NCBI GenBank assembly: GCA_947179155.2
Contig: OX359275.1
Span: 1,983,501 to 2,047,500 of the forward strand
Direction of reading: 5' to 3'
From: Hedera helix
Taxonomy: Eukaryota > Streptophyta > Magnoliopsida > Apiales > Araliaceae
DNA length: 64,000 nt
Shown here: piece after piece, positions 46,134 to 58,263 of the stretch
How positions within the stretch are numbered: position 1 is the first letter of the stretch
Layout: every line of letters starts with the position of its first letter
The notes under the pieces: model-generated
Seen by the model: the letters and a program-made list of their open reading frames with translations, nothing else
Told to the model about the DNA's origin: nothing
Database searches by the model: none
Made by a program: the position numbers and the translations under genes

Positions 46134-46590
46134 GACAATTTTCATAAAAAAATAATTTTTTTTATTAATGATAGTATAAAATAATACAATATCTTTAAAA
46201 TTGTATAATATTTTAATTAATTATTATACTTTCTAAGTTGTAACTTGTAAGTTTTAATACATTACTTTTAATTAATACATCAATTAAGTTTAAAATTTTA
46301 GTTGGTGTTTTTATAATATTTAAAATTATTTTAAAAAAAAAATTGAATGGATCAGATTGGACCGGCCTGACTTGGCCTGGCCTGGCCTGACCTAAGGCCT
46401 AGCCTGACCTAAGGTATAGCCTAGCTTGACCCAAGGTCTGGCCTGTCCTGGCCTGCAGGCCTCAGTAGGCCCCCTTTTCAAGCGCTAAGCTCGGCTTGGC
46501 CTGGCCTGCAGGTCGAAAGTCAAAGGTCCAACCTAGCCTGGTCAACGATCAAGGCCTGACAAGCCTAGCTCAGCATGTTGTACATGACTA
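45669..46590. mobile_element. hAT-like nonautonomous element with GGCCTGG subterminal repeats
   Basis: The left end CAGTGGTGCACAAATGGCC is of the hAT type, and the right end, read in reverse, is TAGTCATGTACAACATG, an imperfect inverted match. Both ends carry dense subterminal repeats of GGCCTGGCCTG/GGCCCGG, a familiar feature of plant hAT families. The flanks GCTATAGG (45661-45668) and GCTCTAAG (46591-46598) agree at 6 of 8 bases, fitting a decayed 8-bp target duplication. No transposase is present; the middle is AT-rich with an (AAT)n tract. Length is 922 bp. Confidence 0.65.
46084..46133. repeat. (AAT)n microsatellite
   Basis: About 16 AAT units lie inside the hAT-like element. Confidence 0.95.
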
Positions 46591-46615
46591 GCTCTAAGTA
46601 TATAATGACAGTTTA

Positions 46616-48481
46616 TGTAACACCCCGAACCCGCTACATATCTAAAGTGTCACACGCCGCAAGCCCGAAGGCTCGCAAGGCAACAATATCAATAGCGCAG
46701 CCTAAACGAAAACACAATAATGAAACCATCTTAAAACCAAACTGTTTTTCATTATCAAAATTACACTAAGGTTCAATAACTAAAAACTAAAAGCATAAAT
46801 TTGGAGGCACAACTCCCTTATACAAAAGTCTTATCAAATTCAATATACTAATAATCGTTATAACTAAAAGAACTTCAACCCTCCGCAAAAGTATCCACAA
46901 TGCTTGGCTCTTAATAAGGTATCCTGTAAAAATTAATGTAAGGGTGAGCAGTAAAGCCTAACAAGTAATAATCTTTACGATTTGGGTGGATCAAGTACAG
47001 TTTGCAAAACCTTTTTCGAAATAACTTTTTGTTCAATAACAATAGTAAACATACTTGTTGAAAATAAACTTTTCTTGTTCCATAATAATAGTCGATATAT
47101 ACATTCAAAACCAAAATCTATAATTATAAAACACAATTCGAAAACGATTTCAATATGTTCAATAAACGATTTCGATATGTTCAATATATTTGATGTATCT
47201 TTTAATCCACAACCCCAACGACTAAGGTTACAGCAGCCTTGTAACACAGCCTTTATGTTCGATAATGTCAATGATACGCCCCCTACTAAGGTATCTTATC
47301 ATGCACGCGCCTCGAAGAGCGCCCCCCGAAGGGTATCTAATGATGTGCGCCTTAGTAGGTCCTAAATTGTTCCGGAACTAGTATAAACACTAACGGTTTC
47401 AATAAATAGTCGGACTGAGGTTTCTAAAAGCAATTTCTCAATATTTTTGTTATTCAAAACTATACTTATTTCACAGTTCAAAATCATATAATCTCATTTT
47501 CTAAATAAAAATTCTATTTTAATACTTGATCCAAGTTTTTAACAAAATATAAGTGTAACATTTTCATTCAAATGGAAGCCTTAAATAAAGAATAACAATT
47601 TTTGAAACAATATATTTAGGCATCCGAATAATTTCTAAAGCATACATAATTATAAACGATAATTTTAAAATACTAAATAGCTCGAAAAGTCACTTACACT
47701 ATACAGTTCGAAAATACTAAACAGCTCGGAGAGTCACTTAACTCGATATTGCTGAACACAAAATTTAATAGTCGAACGATTCTTAAATATAAATTTAGAA
47801 CAAATAAATGTCATTAGGATAATTCTATTATTTAACAGCTTTCTTATTTTTTTTTCAAAATAACTATAAGTATATTTACTAAAAATATTCTTTCAATATA
47901 TAATCTCATTTTCTAAATCAAATATTATTATTATGCCAAAGTAATAATCTAAATTGCAATTATAATTAAAGCTAATAATGTTAATCTAAAATTATTAACT
48001 AATAATCTAAATACAAAACAATAATTATAACCAATAATACTAATCTAAAACTATTTACTAATAATCTAAATACAAAACAATAATTAAAGCTACAAAAATA
48101 ATAACAATGCAAAAATACTAATTACTAACTAAATATACCAAATACTAACAAACTAAATACAATATTTAAAACTATATAAAACAAATAATAACAATACATA
48201 AAATTAATAAGAAACATACCCGAAAATTACGAGTTTTGCAGATTGCCTACGTCCTCGATGACGAAAATTTAACTAATGAGGTCTTTTTATCAAAAGCCCT
48301 CACCCAATAAGGTCCTTACTCAAATTGGAGGTCCTTAAGTTGGTGAAGAAAAACAAGAAGAGTAGCATCCTATTTATAGCTTAAGGAATGAGTTGAATTT
48401 TGCTAAAGGGATGATGCGGAACTAAGGCTTGATGATTTCTTATTTACATGATGAGGGACTTGAAAACTTAAGGGTATTACA
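46616..48481 (-). mobile_element. Solo LTR with GTTTA target duplication
   Basis: It starts TGTAACACCCCGAACCC and ends GGGTATTACA on +, so it lies in minus orientation and is 1,866 bp. It is flanked by perfect GTTTA copies at 46611-46615 and 48482-48486. No PBS, PPT or coding region adjoins it, so it is a solo LTR left by LTR-LTR recombination. It has a TATA box (48370-48379, minus). Short open frames inside (46911-47365) are not gene-like. Confidence 0.9.
48370..48379 (-). promoter_or_regulatory. LTR TATA box (solo LTR)
   Basis: The minus strand reads CTATAAATAG, about 100 bp from the LTR 5' end. It is the likely core promoter, predicted from sequence. Confidence 0.5.
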
Positions 48482-48599
48482 GTTTATATGTAAAAATATA
48501 AAAAAATCCTGTAAAAATATGACTTCCCTTTATGTATTATATATATTTATAAGTGATGATTAAGTGATGATACATGTAATAGTTACTAGAATGATTAAG

Positions 48600-48624
48600 T
48601 GTGTGTATATATATATGTGTGTGT

Positions 48625-48683
<59 letters not shown>
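48600..48683. repeat. (GT)n(AT)n microsatellite
   Basis: Short GT runs are followed by about 27 uninterrupted AT units. Confidence 0.95.
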
Positions 48684-48686
<3 letters not shown>

Positions 48687-50540
48687 TGCAAAATAAGATT
48701 TTATAGTTAAGTAAACTATTAAATTAATTGGTTTGAATTAGTTACGAAATGAAATAAAGAAGCCAAGAGTATTAATTAATTGAGGTTAAAATTATATTAT
48801 AAATTAATATAATTTGAATATTAAGCTTTGTGTGGCAATAAACTAATTAAGGATGAATTGAATTTCATAAATGAGGCAATTGATTCACTTATTTAAATTA
48901 GTAAATTAATGTATGAATTTTTTATTAATAATAAAAAAGTTAATTAAATTTATTATTTTAAAAGTTACATATATTATATGTAATAGAGATTTATTTATTT
49001 AATAAATTAAATTAATGAGAGTACATTGTATTGTATTAAATGATGTAAATATATATTATGGTTTAAAAAATTGATTAAGTTTAATAATTATATTATATTA
49101 TATATATTAAAGGTAACACGAATAATGACCGAAGGCATGATGTTACGCCAAATGGAAAGGTATTAAATATGAATTGAGAGTCCAATATATGATATTTGTG
49201 TATTGGTGTTAAATTAATAAATTAAATTAATAATTGGAGCAATGATTAAATATATTAAATCCCTACGTACTGATCTGTTCTTATCTATAATAATAATAAT
49301 ACATATGTATTTATCTATTTATAATATCTGCTATTTATTCTCTTTCCTTTCATTTCTTTATGGATTCCTCTCTTAGTTAAATTCTTATAAAATTTTATTT
49401 TCTCCATTCACGTCTACATCAGAGGGCTGATTTAGTCGCAGTGTAAATTGAGCTACACTTGTCACACAATAATTGAGCCTTAGTCGTGATTCCCAGTGCG
49501 GATTTTTCTATTCAGACAATTATTATTATTATGGTCATATAGTGCGTGTTTGTTGACTAATAAATCATTCATCATTTTTGAATTATTATGAGTTTTCATG
49601 TGTGGAACTCAGATTAATTTAATATAAAATTGACATAAATTCATAGAATTTATGTAAAATAATTATAAATATCATAAATTATTTATAAAATATTATTAAT
49701 TATAATATTTATTATTTTTAAAACTTAAATTAATGAATCAGGTCAATTTTGAGTTTAAAATTGACTTTTTAAAAGTCAATATTAATTTTTGGAACCGAGA
49801 AAGTATAAATTTTCCTTTTTATTTTTTTTCTCAAACTGGTTGGATTAACAAATTGTTGGGCCACAAGATGGTCAAGTCCGAAACGAAAAAGAAGTTTTCA
49901 ACGTAGAATGGATAAGTCTACATACACAGCATTTAAACAAAAAATTAAATACTACATTTATCTTAATCATTAAAAAATAAAACATAATACAAATTTCAAT
50001 ATCATACCCCACTTTTTAAAAGTTAAGATATATATAATATTTAAATATTGTGTACTTATACTTATTCTTATTCATGTAGAATTACTCTACAAGTTTTCCA
50101 GGTGCATGCGAATATATAATAGACATAGCTTAGAAGGAAACTTCACCGGAAAATTTTAACACAAGAGCATCAGTATTAATTATTTAAGGCCACGAAGCTC
50201 AACAACAAATATGAAATGAAATCGAAATCACAATATGCATGTTAATGAGCAACGCATATATAATAGGTTACTATTTATGCAATAATTATAGGTGCAGGAA
50301 TTGCACCAAGTGTGCATGACTGAGAAAAATATTACGTGGCTTCTATTTCTTGAATTTAGGTCGCGTATTGTTTTCTCTCTATTACTGCACACAAATATTA
50401 GTGCACATTAAGAAGTACAACACTAGTGCACCAAAATGAAATGAAATGATACAAAACAGGTGCAATACATTGGAAACACAATTAATTTAAGCAGTGAATT
50501 AAGTGATACAATAGTCAACGGAAACAAAAACAATGGTACT

Positions 50541-50804
50541 AAAAACAAAAGCCCGTAGATGAACCCTTTTCATACAATTTGATCACACACACTTATATTA
50601 TTCCAACAATTATATCTATAGTCGTTTATCATAATATTCAAGGAATGTGAATAAGTTTGCCGCTACTCTTTTTAGCGGCAGGGTTGTCGAAATCCAATTC
50701 CTTTGGATATCATGATGAACGGCAATGGCCATAGATATTAGTTATTCTCATCTAAAAACAAAAGCCCATAGATGAATACGTTTCATACAATCTGATCATA
50801 CATA
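50541..50804. repeat. Direct repeat pair downstream of the lipid-transfer gene
   Basis: A ~51-bp sequence (AAAAACAAAAGCCCGTAGAT...) at 50541-50591 recurs with a few differences at 50754-50804. The 162 bp between them have no recognisable feature. Confidence 0.75.
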
Positions 50805-50829
50805 CATACATATATATATATAAGTGTAA

Positions 50830-53800
50830 TTAATATTGAATTAGTGCACAGAAGAAGACAGCAGCTGCAACTATGGAGATTGTCAAAGATCCAGCTGCAA
50901 GTTGTGGAACATTGCTCTTTATTCCCTTTGATCTATCTTCAGTAGTCACCTGTGCTGATGTCCCATGCGGTGCAGCTGGTGTTGCTGTTGATGGAGTAGG
51001 ACCCTTAAAAATGGCAGCATCAGTAGAGTTTGCGGGTATGTTTAGAAGCTCTGCTCATATTTATAATTTTAAGTAAAAAACAACATCGACACAATAGTTA
51101 GCACATATATACTCAACTAAGGAAAATATTTTAACGAACATATATACTCAACGGAAGATATACTTTAACTTGATTGAAAATTCAGTATTTCACACTAGTA
51201 CTACTATAGTACTAGTACATAATGTAATTAATTACTACTAATAAAAGAACCACTAAATACAACTCATCATAAATTCTTAATTAACAATTAATGTTGGTTC
51301 ACTAGAATCGTAAAAACACCACTATATATTAACTTTGATTAGGCGCATATTTATTTTCATCACAGCGTAATCTTCCCCCCATTCAAGTTTATTTGTACTA
51401 TTTTTTTTTGTTTTGTCCAAATCTATTTGTCCTCTTCCATTTTAATATTATTTTTAACTTTACTTTTTCTATAATATCCTCATTTAACTTTAATTTTTTT
51501 TATTCAAAACAACATGACATATATTGAAAAAATTAATACTATTAAATTTGACATTGGAAGTATAACCCTAGTATCCCCACTCTATTTTCTCCCTCTCTCC
51601 CCTCTATTTTATTGTTCAAAGAGTTGAAAGTTTAAATACAATAAAAAAGAGGATAATAAAATAATTAAAATAAGTAATTAGGAGATAAAAAGTAATTCTT
51701 AATAAGCGTGTACAAAACTAAGAAAGATAAAGTTGAACAAAGAGAGTAATGTATTTGTTGAGCAATTATTTTGTACGTACAAAATCAATACACTCATACA
51801 ATGCTCAAAACATGATAAATACACTCATATAATGCTCAAAACATGAGAAATACTAGCCCATGCAATTTTAACTTTGAAGAACATGAATTTTTGCTGTAAA
51901 AGGCTAGCAACATTTTCATATTATTCATCAACTGTCACGACCCTCCCTTGCCCTTTATTATTACTAGCATTGGCCTCCACGGCCCACGCTACGCGTGGGA
52001 CCCAGTTCTAGATCTCAAACCCGAGTATAGATTTTAATTATCCTCTTCCTATTCATGTAAAGTACCGCTTCTGTCTCAAATTAAATGTTTAATTTTAATT
52101 TTTTAAAATTAAATTAATTTTTTATAAAATTATTTTTATTAAAATATAGATTTAAAAATTATAACTAAATTTTTTTTATACAATTTATTATTAATTCTAA
52201 TTTTTATAATTTTAAAAATATATACTTAATTATTAATCCTAAAAAGAGTTAAGTTGATTTTAAAAAATAAAAATTGAACATTTAATTGAGTACGAAAAGA
52301 GTAATTAGTATAATTTGAATTTTTTAAACAGGAGGAAAATGATAGATATATAGTGTCACATAATTAAGCAAGGCTCTGGATCTGAATTTATATCTCTGTG
52401 TGAAAATATATATATGCCCTTATGTGATTCATTATGCATGAATATGCATTGTTAGAACACATGTTACACGTCAAAGATGATTAATTTTAGCCAAACAATG
52501 TCACAAATCTTTAGCTAGCTTAACTGACAATGTCATATGATTAAGTTTGTTTTACAAGTTAAACTAGATACAACCCCGCGTCGCTGCAGAATTATTTATT
52601 TTGTTAAAAAATATATATAATTAAAAATTATTTAGATTAATTACTCATTAATTTTAGATAATATTAAACAAGAATAATGTGATATAATTACGGAATATAA
52701 TATCAATTTAAAATTGATATAATTTTGGGATATAATATCAGTTTAAAATTGTATTTATGAGATAATGTTACATTTTTTTTGTGTGATTTGTATTTAAGTA
52801 ACATATGGGATAATGTTACTTTCCATACTCACACAAAAAGTGAAAAAAAATACATATTTTTTTGTGAGAATTATATATATATAAATCAAATTTATATTTA
52901 TGTTGAATTATGGGATAATATTACATATTTTTTGTGTGAGAATTAGCTGTAAAAAAATTAAAAAATAAATAAATTATTGGATAATTACATATTTTTATAT
53001 GTGAGTTATATGCAATTATGAGATAATATTAAAAAATAGGTTTAGAAACATTCAAAAAATTATTATGAGAGTTATATTTTATGTGTGATAGTTATATACA
53101 ATTATATAAAAATTAAATTTATATTTTTGGTTATTTTATATTTTTGTGAAATAATATTCACAAAGATAGATTATTAAATAAATGTATTAATAAATTAATT
53201 GTAATAAATACAGTAGAAAAGTAGAGTGATGGACAAATTGACAAATATCGCTATATATCTGGTGTTAATGTACCGTGTATATATAATAGATTGGTGTACA
53301 CACATTTGTATTGATTTATAGATATATTTTCAATTGTGTATGTCGAGTAAAAATTAACAATTATTATTTTTCAGAACAAATATATATGTGTGTGTGTGCG
53401 AGAGAGAATCTTACCCTATTATGGCACAGATATTAAAAAACTTCTACAAATTAAAATATTTCAGAACATATATATGTGTCTGTGCGCGGAGAGGGGGGTG
53501 AGGGAATATAGAATCTTACCCTATTACGGCAACATATATTAAAAAACTTCTAATGAAAAATAAATTAAAATATAACTTACAAATAAAAAAGTGATTAGGA
53601 GTCTTATTACTTCGTTTTACCTTGTTTAACATAAAAAAAATTTAATTAAGTTTGCAAATGAATGGAACCGTTCGCAAATAGGTTCGAGTTCAATTTGATT
53701 AACTTATCAAGTCGAGTTCGCACAAAGTATCGTGTTCGATTGTTTAATCGAACATGTTTGCGAACCATGTGGTTCGGTTATATTTTTTTCGTGAACAATT

Positions 53801-54641
53801 TGGGTTTGGTTCGATTAGTTTGCGAATAGTTCTTAAGATGCTCGAGTTCGAATTATATTTCTTACATGTTTAATAGTTTTAAATTCTAAATACAAATATA
53901 TATATATAGTTGATTCAAATGTTCATAATCTTGATCAAGTTCAAATATATTCATAAGTTGTTCGCTAATAAGTTTAGATGTTCGCGAACATGATACTATT
54001 CGACTGTGTTTGCGAACAGCTAACGATTCAAACTCGCACATGTGTGTTGGTTCGATGATGTTATACGAACATATTCGAGTTTGACTAATAGTGTTTGAGT
54101 TTGACAAAGTACGAATTAGATCGGATCGTTTATAATCCTAATTATAATTTTATTACTCTTGCATTTAAACGGTACGTACAACACACAAGTATTCATTTAC
54201 AATTTTTTTATTATTGTTTCATTAATTCTTTCAAATTTATAAACCAAAAGGTGTATAGGAGTCTTATTTCTTCGTTTTAATTTGCTTAGAATAAAAAAGA
54301 GTAATTTTATCACTCTTTCATTCAAAATAATACTTAGAACTCACACAAGTCTTTATTTTTACATTACAAACACTTATATTATAAAATTATAATAAGTACT
54401 CCTTTCATTGCAAATAATAAGATGTTAAAAGTCAATGTAAATTATTTTTAAACTCAAAATTAGTGAAATTAACTAACAATTATCAAAAAAGTAAATATTA
54501 TATTTAGTAGTATTTTTTTAAATAATTTATTATTGACCAAAATTAAATGAATATTTACCAATTTGGAATTTAAAAATATCTCATATTAACTTTAAAAAAT
54601 TAATAATAAATTTACACTATAATTTTTTCATTAGATCCACT

Positions 54642-54676
<35 letters not shown>

Positions 54677-55241
54677 GCTATTTGTATATACACAACTGTA
54701 TAATGCAAATTCGCTTATGGCGACGGTTTTTTTAAGCTACGGCAGCGGTGACCAAAAATATCTATAGCAACGGTTGAACCGTCGTCATAGTCTAAAAAAA
54801 TTGTCGTCATAAGTGACTATACACTTCACAGTTGTATATATACATTTTTTTTCATATATATATAATACGAAGTTATAGTAGGTCAAAGTAAAAAAAGTTA
54901 CTTGGGCAGTCAGCTGTGCTAGCATTAGCTAACTTGCAAGCAGAAGGCAGCTGAAGCAATTTAGCCTCTTGAATCCCGAAACTCTTGAGCTGGGAGTTAG
55001 TACCGGTGTAAAATTGCTGTATGATGTAACACAGGCAAACCGGCTTGCTGTCTTTGATGGTCGTCACCGAAGTGCAGCAGTCTTGGGTAGGCGCCGCCGC
55101 TTTGCCCGTGACGAATGTCAGACACGTCGGCAGCTTCTGAAAGGCATCCGAACACTGATCCGATAATGTATCACCAACCGCACCCATCGAACCGCACAAC
55201 ACAACCATTGCCATCAACACCAAAGCTTGACCATCACCCAT
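50830..55241 (-). CDS. GPI-anchored nonspecific lipid-transfer protein (two exons)
   Basis: Exon 1 is 54902-55241, exon 2 is 50830-51050, and the predicted protein has 186 residues. The start is ATG 55241 (MGDGQALVLM); the open frame extends upstream only through a TTG. Residues 1 to about 24 form a hydrophobic signal peptide. The eight-cysteine lipid-transfer motif follows: C30, C40, C55-C56, C69-x-C71, C102 and C112. The donor is CCCAA|GTAACT and the acceptor ATGAGCAG|AGCTTC; the phase fits, giving CPKLLNIP across the joint, which is typical of this family. Exon 2 adds a Pro/Ser/Thr-rich linker (GPTPSTATPAAPHG) and a hydrophobic tail (LTISIVAAAVFFCALIQY) for GPI attachment. The protein should sit on the outer plasma membrane and carry lipids toward the wall or cuticle. 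It is the only host gene found here. The intron is 3,851 bp. Confidence 0.88.
52065..52301. mobile_element. Stowaway-like MITE
   Basis: The left end reads CCGCTTCTGTCTCAAATTAA and the right end, in reverse, CTCTTTTCGTACTCAATTAA. The inverted match extends ~45 bp (ATGTTNAATTTTTATTTTTTAAAAT). The flanking TA dinucleotides (52063-52064 and 52302-52303) fit Tc1/mariner-type insertion. 237 bp, no coding capacity. Confidence 0.72.
53374..53551. repeat. Tandem duplication (~87-bp units)
   Basis: CAGAACAAATATATATGTG...GAATCTTACCCTATTATGGCA...TTAAAAAACTTCTA occurs twice in a row, the second copy with a G-rich insertion. Confidence 0.75.
53587..54303. repeat. TTCG-rich segment flanked by direct repeats
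   Basis: GGAGTCTTATTACTTCGTTTTA near 53600 recurs as GGAGTCTTATTTCTTCGTTTTA near 54258. Between them, many GTTCG/CGAAC motifs (for example GTTCGCGAAC) recur on both strands, suggesting a nonautonomous element or satellite-like seed. No known family was identified. Confidence 0.5.
54644..54674. repeat. (AT)n microsatellite
   Basis: About 15 AT units stand next to the palindromic MITE. Confidence 0.9.
54684..54844. mobile_element. Palindromic MITE with CGACGGTT arms
   Basis: The left arm (GTATATACACAACTGT, then CTTATGGCGACGGTTTTTTTA) is matched in reverse by the right arm (TAAAAAAATTGTCGTCATAAG, ending in ACAGTTGTATATATAC). Length is about 160 bp. GCGACGGTTTT-type repeats are frequent in subterminal parts of plant CACTA elements, so a CACTA-derived MITE is possible. 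It sits about 60 bp inside the intron from the splice donor. Confidence 0.6.
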
Positions 55242-56494
55242 TTTTCTGATTATTGAATGAATTAGTCTCAACTCTCGGATACAAATATAAATGTTAATAT
55301 GTCAAAGCTCGAAGTTTGGTCTGGTATTTAATGCAGCCCATCAGGAAGTTGCTGGGCTTGAAATTATGACCTTTTATTGTTCTGTAATAATTGTATAACT
55401 GAATTCGCCAATTTCTGCAGTAATTAAGTCGTGTCTGATTGATTGGTTTGGATTGATAAATGACCTTTCATGCTGTAATTTTTGCCACGCTGCGGGCGTA
55501 GGATTATAGGGATTATTTGATAAAATTAAATGAAAATTTTTGAATGATTAAAGAATAAAACATATATCTGATTGAAACTAAATATTAAATGAAAGAAGTT
55601 ATTTGTCAATTGATTCATCTAAAATAACTGAATAAAAATATTTCTCATTTTAACCTAAAATATGTATTAAAAAAAATTACACTAATTTTTTTAAATATTG
55701 ATATGGATATAAAATTTTAAATTGTTTACTTTATTTTTTTATATTCATACTTTAAAATATTTTATATAAAAAAAATTCTTCTATTTATGAGTATTTTTAC
55801 TTTTGTTATATTAAAATTTTAGTAGTAAATTTTTACCTCTCATAATGGTATAACAAATAATAAACAAATCATAGTAGTAGAATGATAATTTATACATATA
55901 TATGTATTTAAATAAATAACAATAACGGGATTAACACATATACGTATGCATTTCAATAAATAATAAAACAAACATATATAATTCAATTAGAACTCAAACA
56001 AATATATAAACTTTTGAACAATATTTAATGGAGTGTACTATTAGTAATATAATTTTAGGAATGAAAAACTAAAAATATTAATGACATTTTATCGGTCCAT
56101 TAAATCAAAACAAAAGATTATAACGTTATTCATTAAATTGGTTACTAATTTGTTAAAAAAAAATCAAAAACATTGTACATAACAAAATTTATTTACAATA
56201 ATAAAACAAGATGAATATTGAAAGTAATTTTTAATTGTCAATGAGAAAATGTAAGTAAAAATAACATTCAACATTACTTTTTACTGATTCAGCTTCAATT
56301 TTTTGCCCGACTCATTCAAACACATTTAGAGTTTAAAATTTGTAAAATAAATATTCTGAATGAGTTATTCGATCAGATTTAGACTCATCCAGACACATTC
56401 AGATCTAAATAAACAACCCCTTACCTTTAAAGAATTTATTTATCTTTCTAATTTTCTTTTTACATTTATTAACTTTACATTTTTCTATTTAATA
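55242..56494. other. Upstream region of the lipid-transfer gene
   Basis: No ORF was found. Read on the minus strand, a TTTATATTT stretch (plus 55283-55291) lies about 45 bp before the ATG and could be a TATA box with a very short leader, but the region is AT-rich and this is weak. Confidence 0.35.
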
Positions 56495-57485
56495 CTCCAT
56501 CTGTCTCATATTAAATACTCACTTTTTATTTTAATTTATCCCAAATTAAATGCTCATTTTTAAACATATATCGATTTTGTCCTCTATTTCCCAATAATAC
56601 CATCTACCCAAAGATAATTAGATTTTTTAGAATGATAAACTATTTAACAATCCACATCCTGAAAAAGAAATATACTAGTAATAAGTAGCCCCTTATCTTT
56701 TAAGAATTTATTTTTCTATTTAAGATATTTATTGCAAGTTAGATGCCGGAATGTGACGTGCTACTGGTGGGTAATGTGAAATTTTAGTTTTTGCATGTGT
56801 GATTAATTAAAGAGGAGTATTAATGATAGCATGCAACTTGGAGTAGAGAAGGAAACGACTTAATATATATTTAAAGTTTTGAAAATCAAAGTTAATTCAT
56901 GGAGCGGAGACGGAATGAGTGGAACATTATTTCATATTTTTTGAGTAAGGTCATCTTCAGTGATAAATTTTTAAATTAAATATAATTTAGAATTTATTTT
57001 TTATTTTTAGCAGTTAGATTAAATATAATCTAGAATTATATTTTAAATAGCAAAAAGACTAAATCTATGAACTTGATTGTCCATGAATTATAATTTTAAT
57101 TATATTTAAATGAGATAGTAGAAGGATGATTAGAGTTTTTTGAATTCATTAATTATTTTAATCTTTTTATATTACAGTCCACGGAATAATCCATCTGCTG
57201 AAAAGATTAAAGACTAAAAGGACATTTATTGATGTCATATGGACTAAATATAATTCATAAAATAATTTAACTGCTGGAGATGCTCTAAGTGAACAGTATA
57301 TTCTTTTCACTTATATACTTGTGAGTCCTATTACAGATGAGCTCCACAGATATGTGTGAGAGAGAACATACTATTTATTTATCCTAGAAATATGAAATAA
57401 TCTCTTCGCGATATATCAAGATTTTTTTTATATCCTAATCTATGTATAATTTAAAAAGTGAGCATTTAATATAGAACGGAGAAAG
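56495..57485. mobile_element. TIR element with Stowaway-like ends (~1 kb)
   Basis: The left end CTCCATCTGTCTCATATTAA is mirrored by the right end (reverse: CTTTCTCCGTTCTATATTAA), and the inverted match extends ~37 bp through AATGCTCACTTTTTA. TA dinucleotides flank both ends (56493-56494 and 57486-57487). The interior (about 900 bp) has no transposase. It may be a large nonautonomous mariner-type element or two MITE halves with filler. Confidence 0.55.
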
Positions 57486-58263
57486 TATGATTTATTTTTT
57501 CATGGCATATGTTAATAAGTACAACTAAAAAATGTTATGAAAATTTGTCAAAGCACATTGAATGGTAAATCTTTTTTATGAAATACTATCATACATCTAA
57601 TTCGGTTATTAAATCTTTCTATATTAACATTGTACTCTTCTTTTCTCATTATAAAAGCTCACAAATCTCGTATAAAATATGGACGATATAGATAATAATT
57701 TATTATATTAATAATTTTTTTTTAAAAATATGATTTTGAGAACATATCAGTAGCTATTAATTAAATAGTTAAATAATTAATGATTAAATTATATATTGTA
57801 GGTTCTTTCAATCAATTATTAAGTTGAATGAATTATTATAGATTTATTTAGTTATGTTAAAACAATTATTTTAATTTTATTTAAGTTTGTATGAAATTCT
57901 ATATTAGCGTTTATATTAACAAAATTTGCTTAAAATTCTAGTCCGAATAGAATTATGAAACACAAGTTTTAATAAGTTTAATTTAGTTATGGCAATTAGT
58001 TATGAATGAATCTACTATAATTTTTCAAGTAATGTTATAGTTATTATGTTTCAAATTTACATATATTATTAATATAATTATGAAAGTAGTATGTCCTCAA
58101 ATCAATCACATTTGATATGATATGCATATACTTTGTAATTTTATTCGTTTATTAATAAAAGTTTTAAGGCATTTCTTTATTCGTGATTAATTAGCTGAAT
58201 TAATTAAATAGATAAACTCATAGTTTTCGAGTAATGCTTTTAGAACCATGATGAAAATCATAT
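57486..58263. other. AT-rich intergenic region
   Basis: No gene, repeat end or RNA was recognised between the TIR element and LTR H. Confidence 0.5.

Larger units (their letters stand above)
48487..50829. other. AT-rich intergenic region
   Basis: No ORF, RNA gene or element end was recognised. It includes a long (GT)n(AT)n microsatellite at about 48600-48683. The last part (from about 50500) is probably the 3' flank of the lipid-transfer gene. Confidence 0.5.
51051..54901 (-). other. Intron of the lipid-transfer gene
   Basis: The intron is GT...AG with donor at 54900-54901 and acceptor at 51051-51052 (+ coordinates, minus-strand sense). It is AT-rich and carries a Stowaway-like MITE (52065-52301), an ~87-bp duplication (53374-53551), a TTCG-rich repeat region (53640-54110) and a palindromic MITE near the donor (54684-54844). 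A possible further Stowaway-like element lies at about 51371-51749. No extra exon was recognised. Confidence 0.8.

Noticed and set aside
46911..47365. Overlapping ORFs up to 127 codons inside the solo LTR
   Set aside because: Low-complexity composition and location within an LTR with defined ends; no domain seen.
50873..51076. Plus-strand 67-codon ORF at the lipid-transfer locus
   Set aside because: It is the complement of exon 2; the minus strand encodes the in-phase GPI-tail exon.
51930..52020. Possible LTR start (TGTCACGACCC) in the intron
   Set aside because: No matching LTR end, PBS or target duplication could be found nearby.
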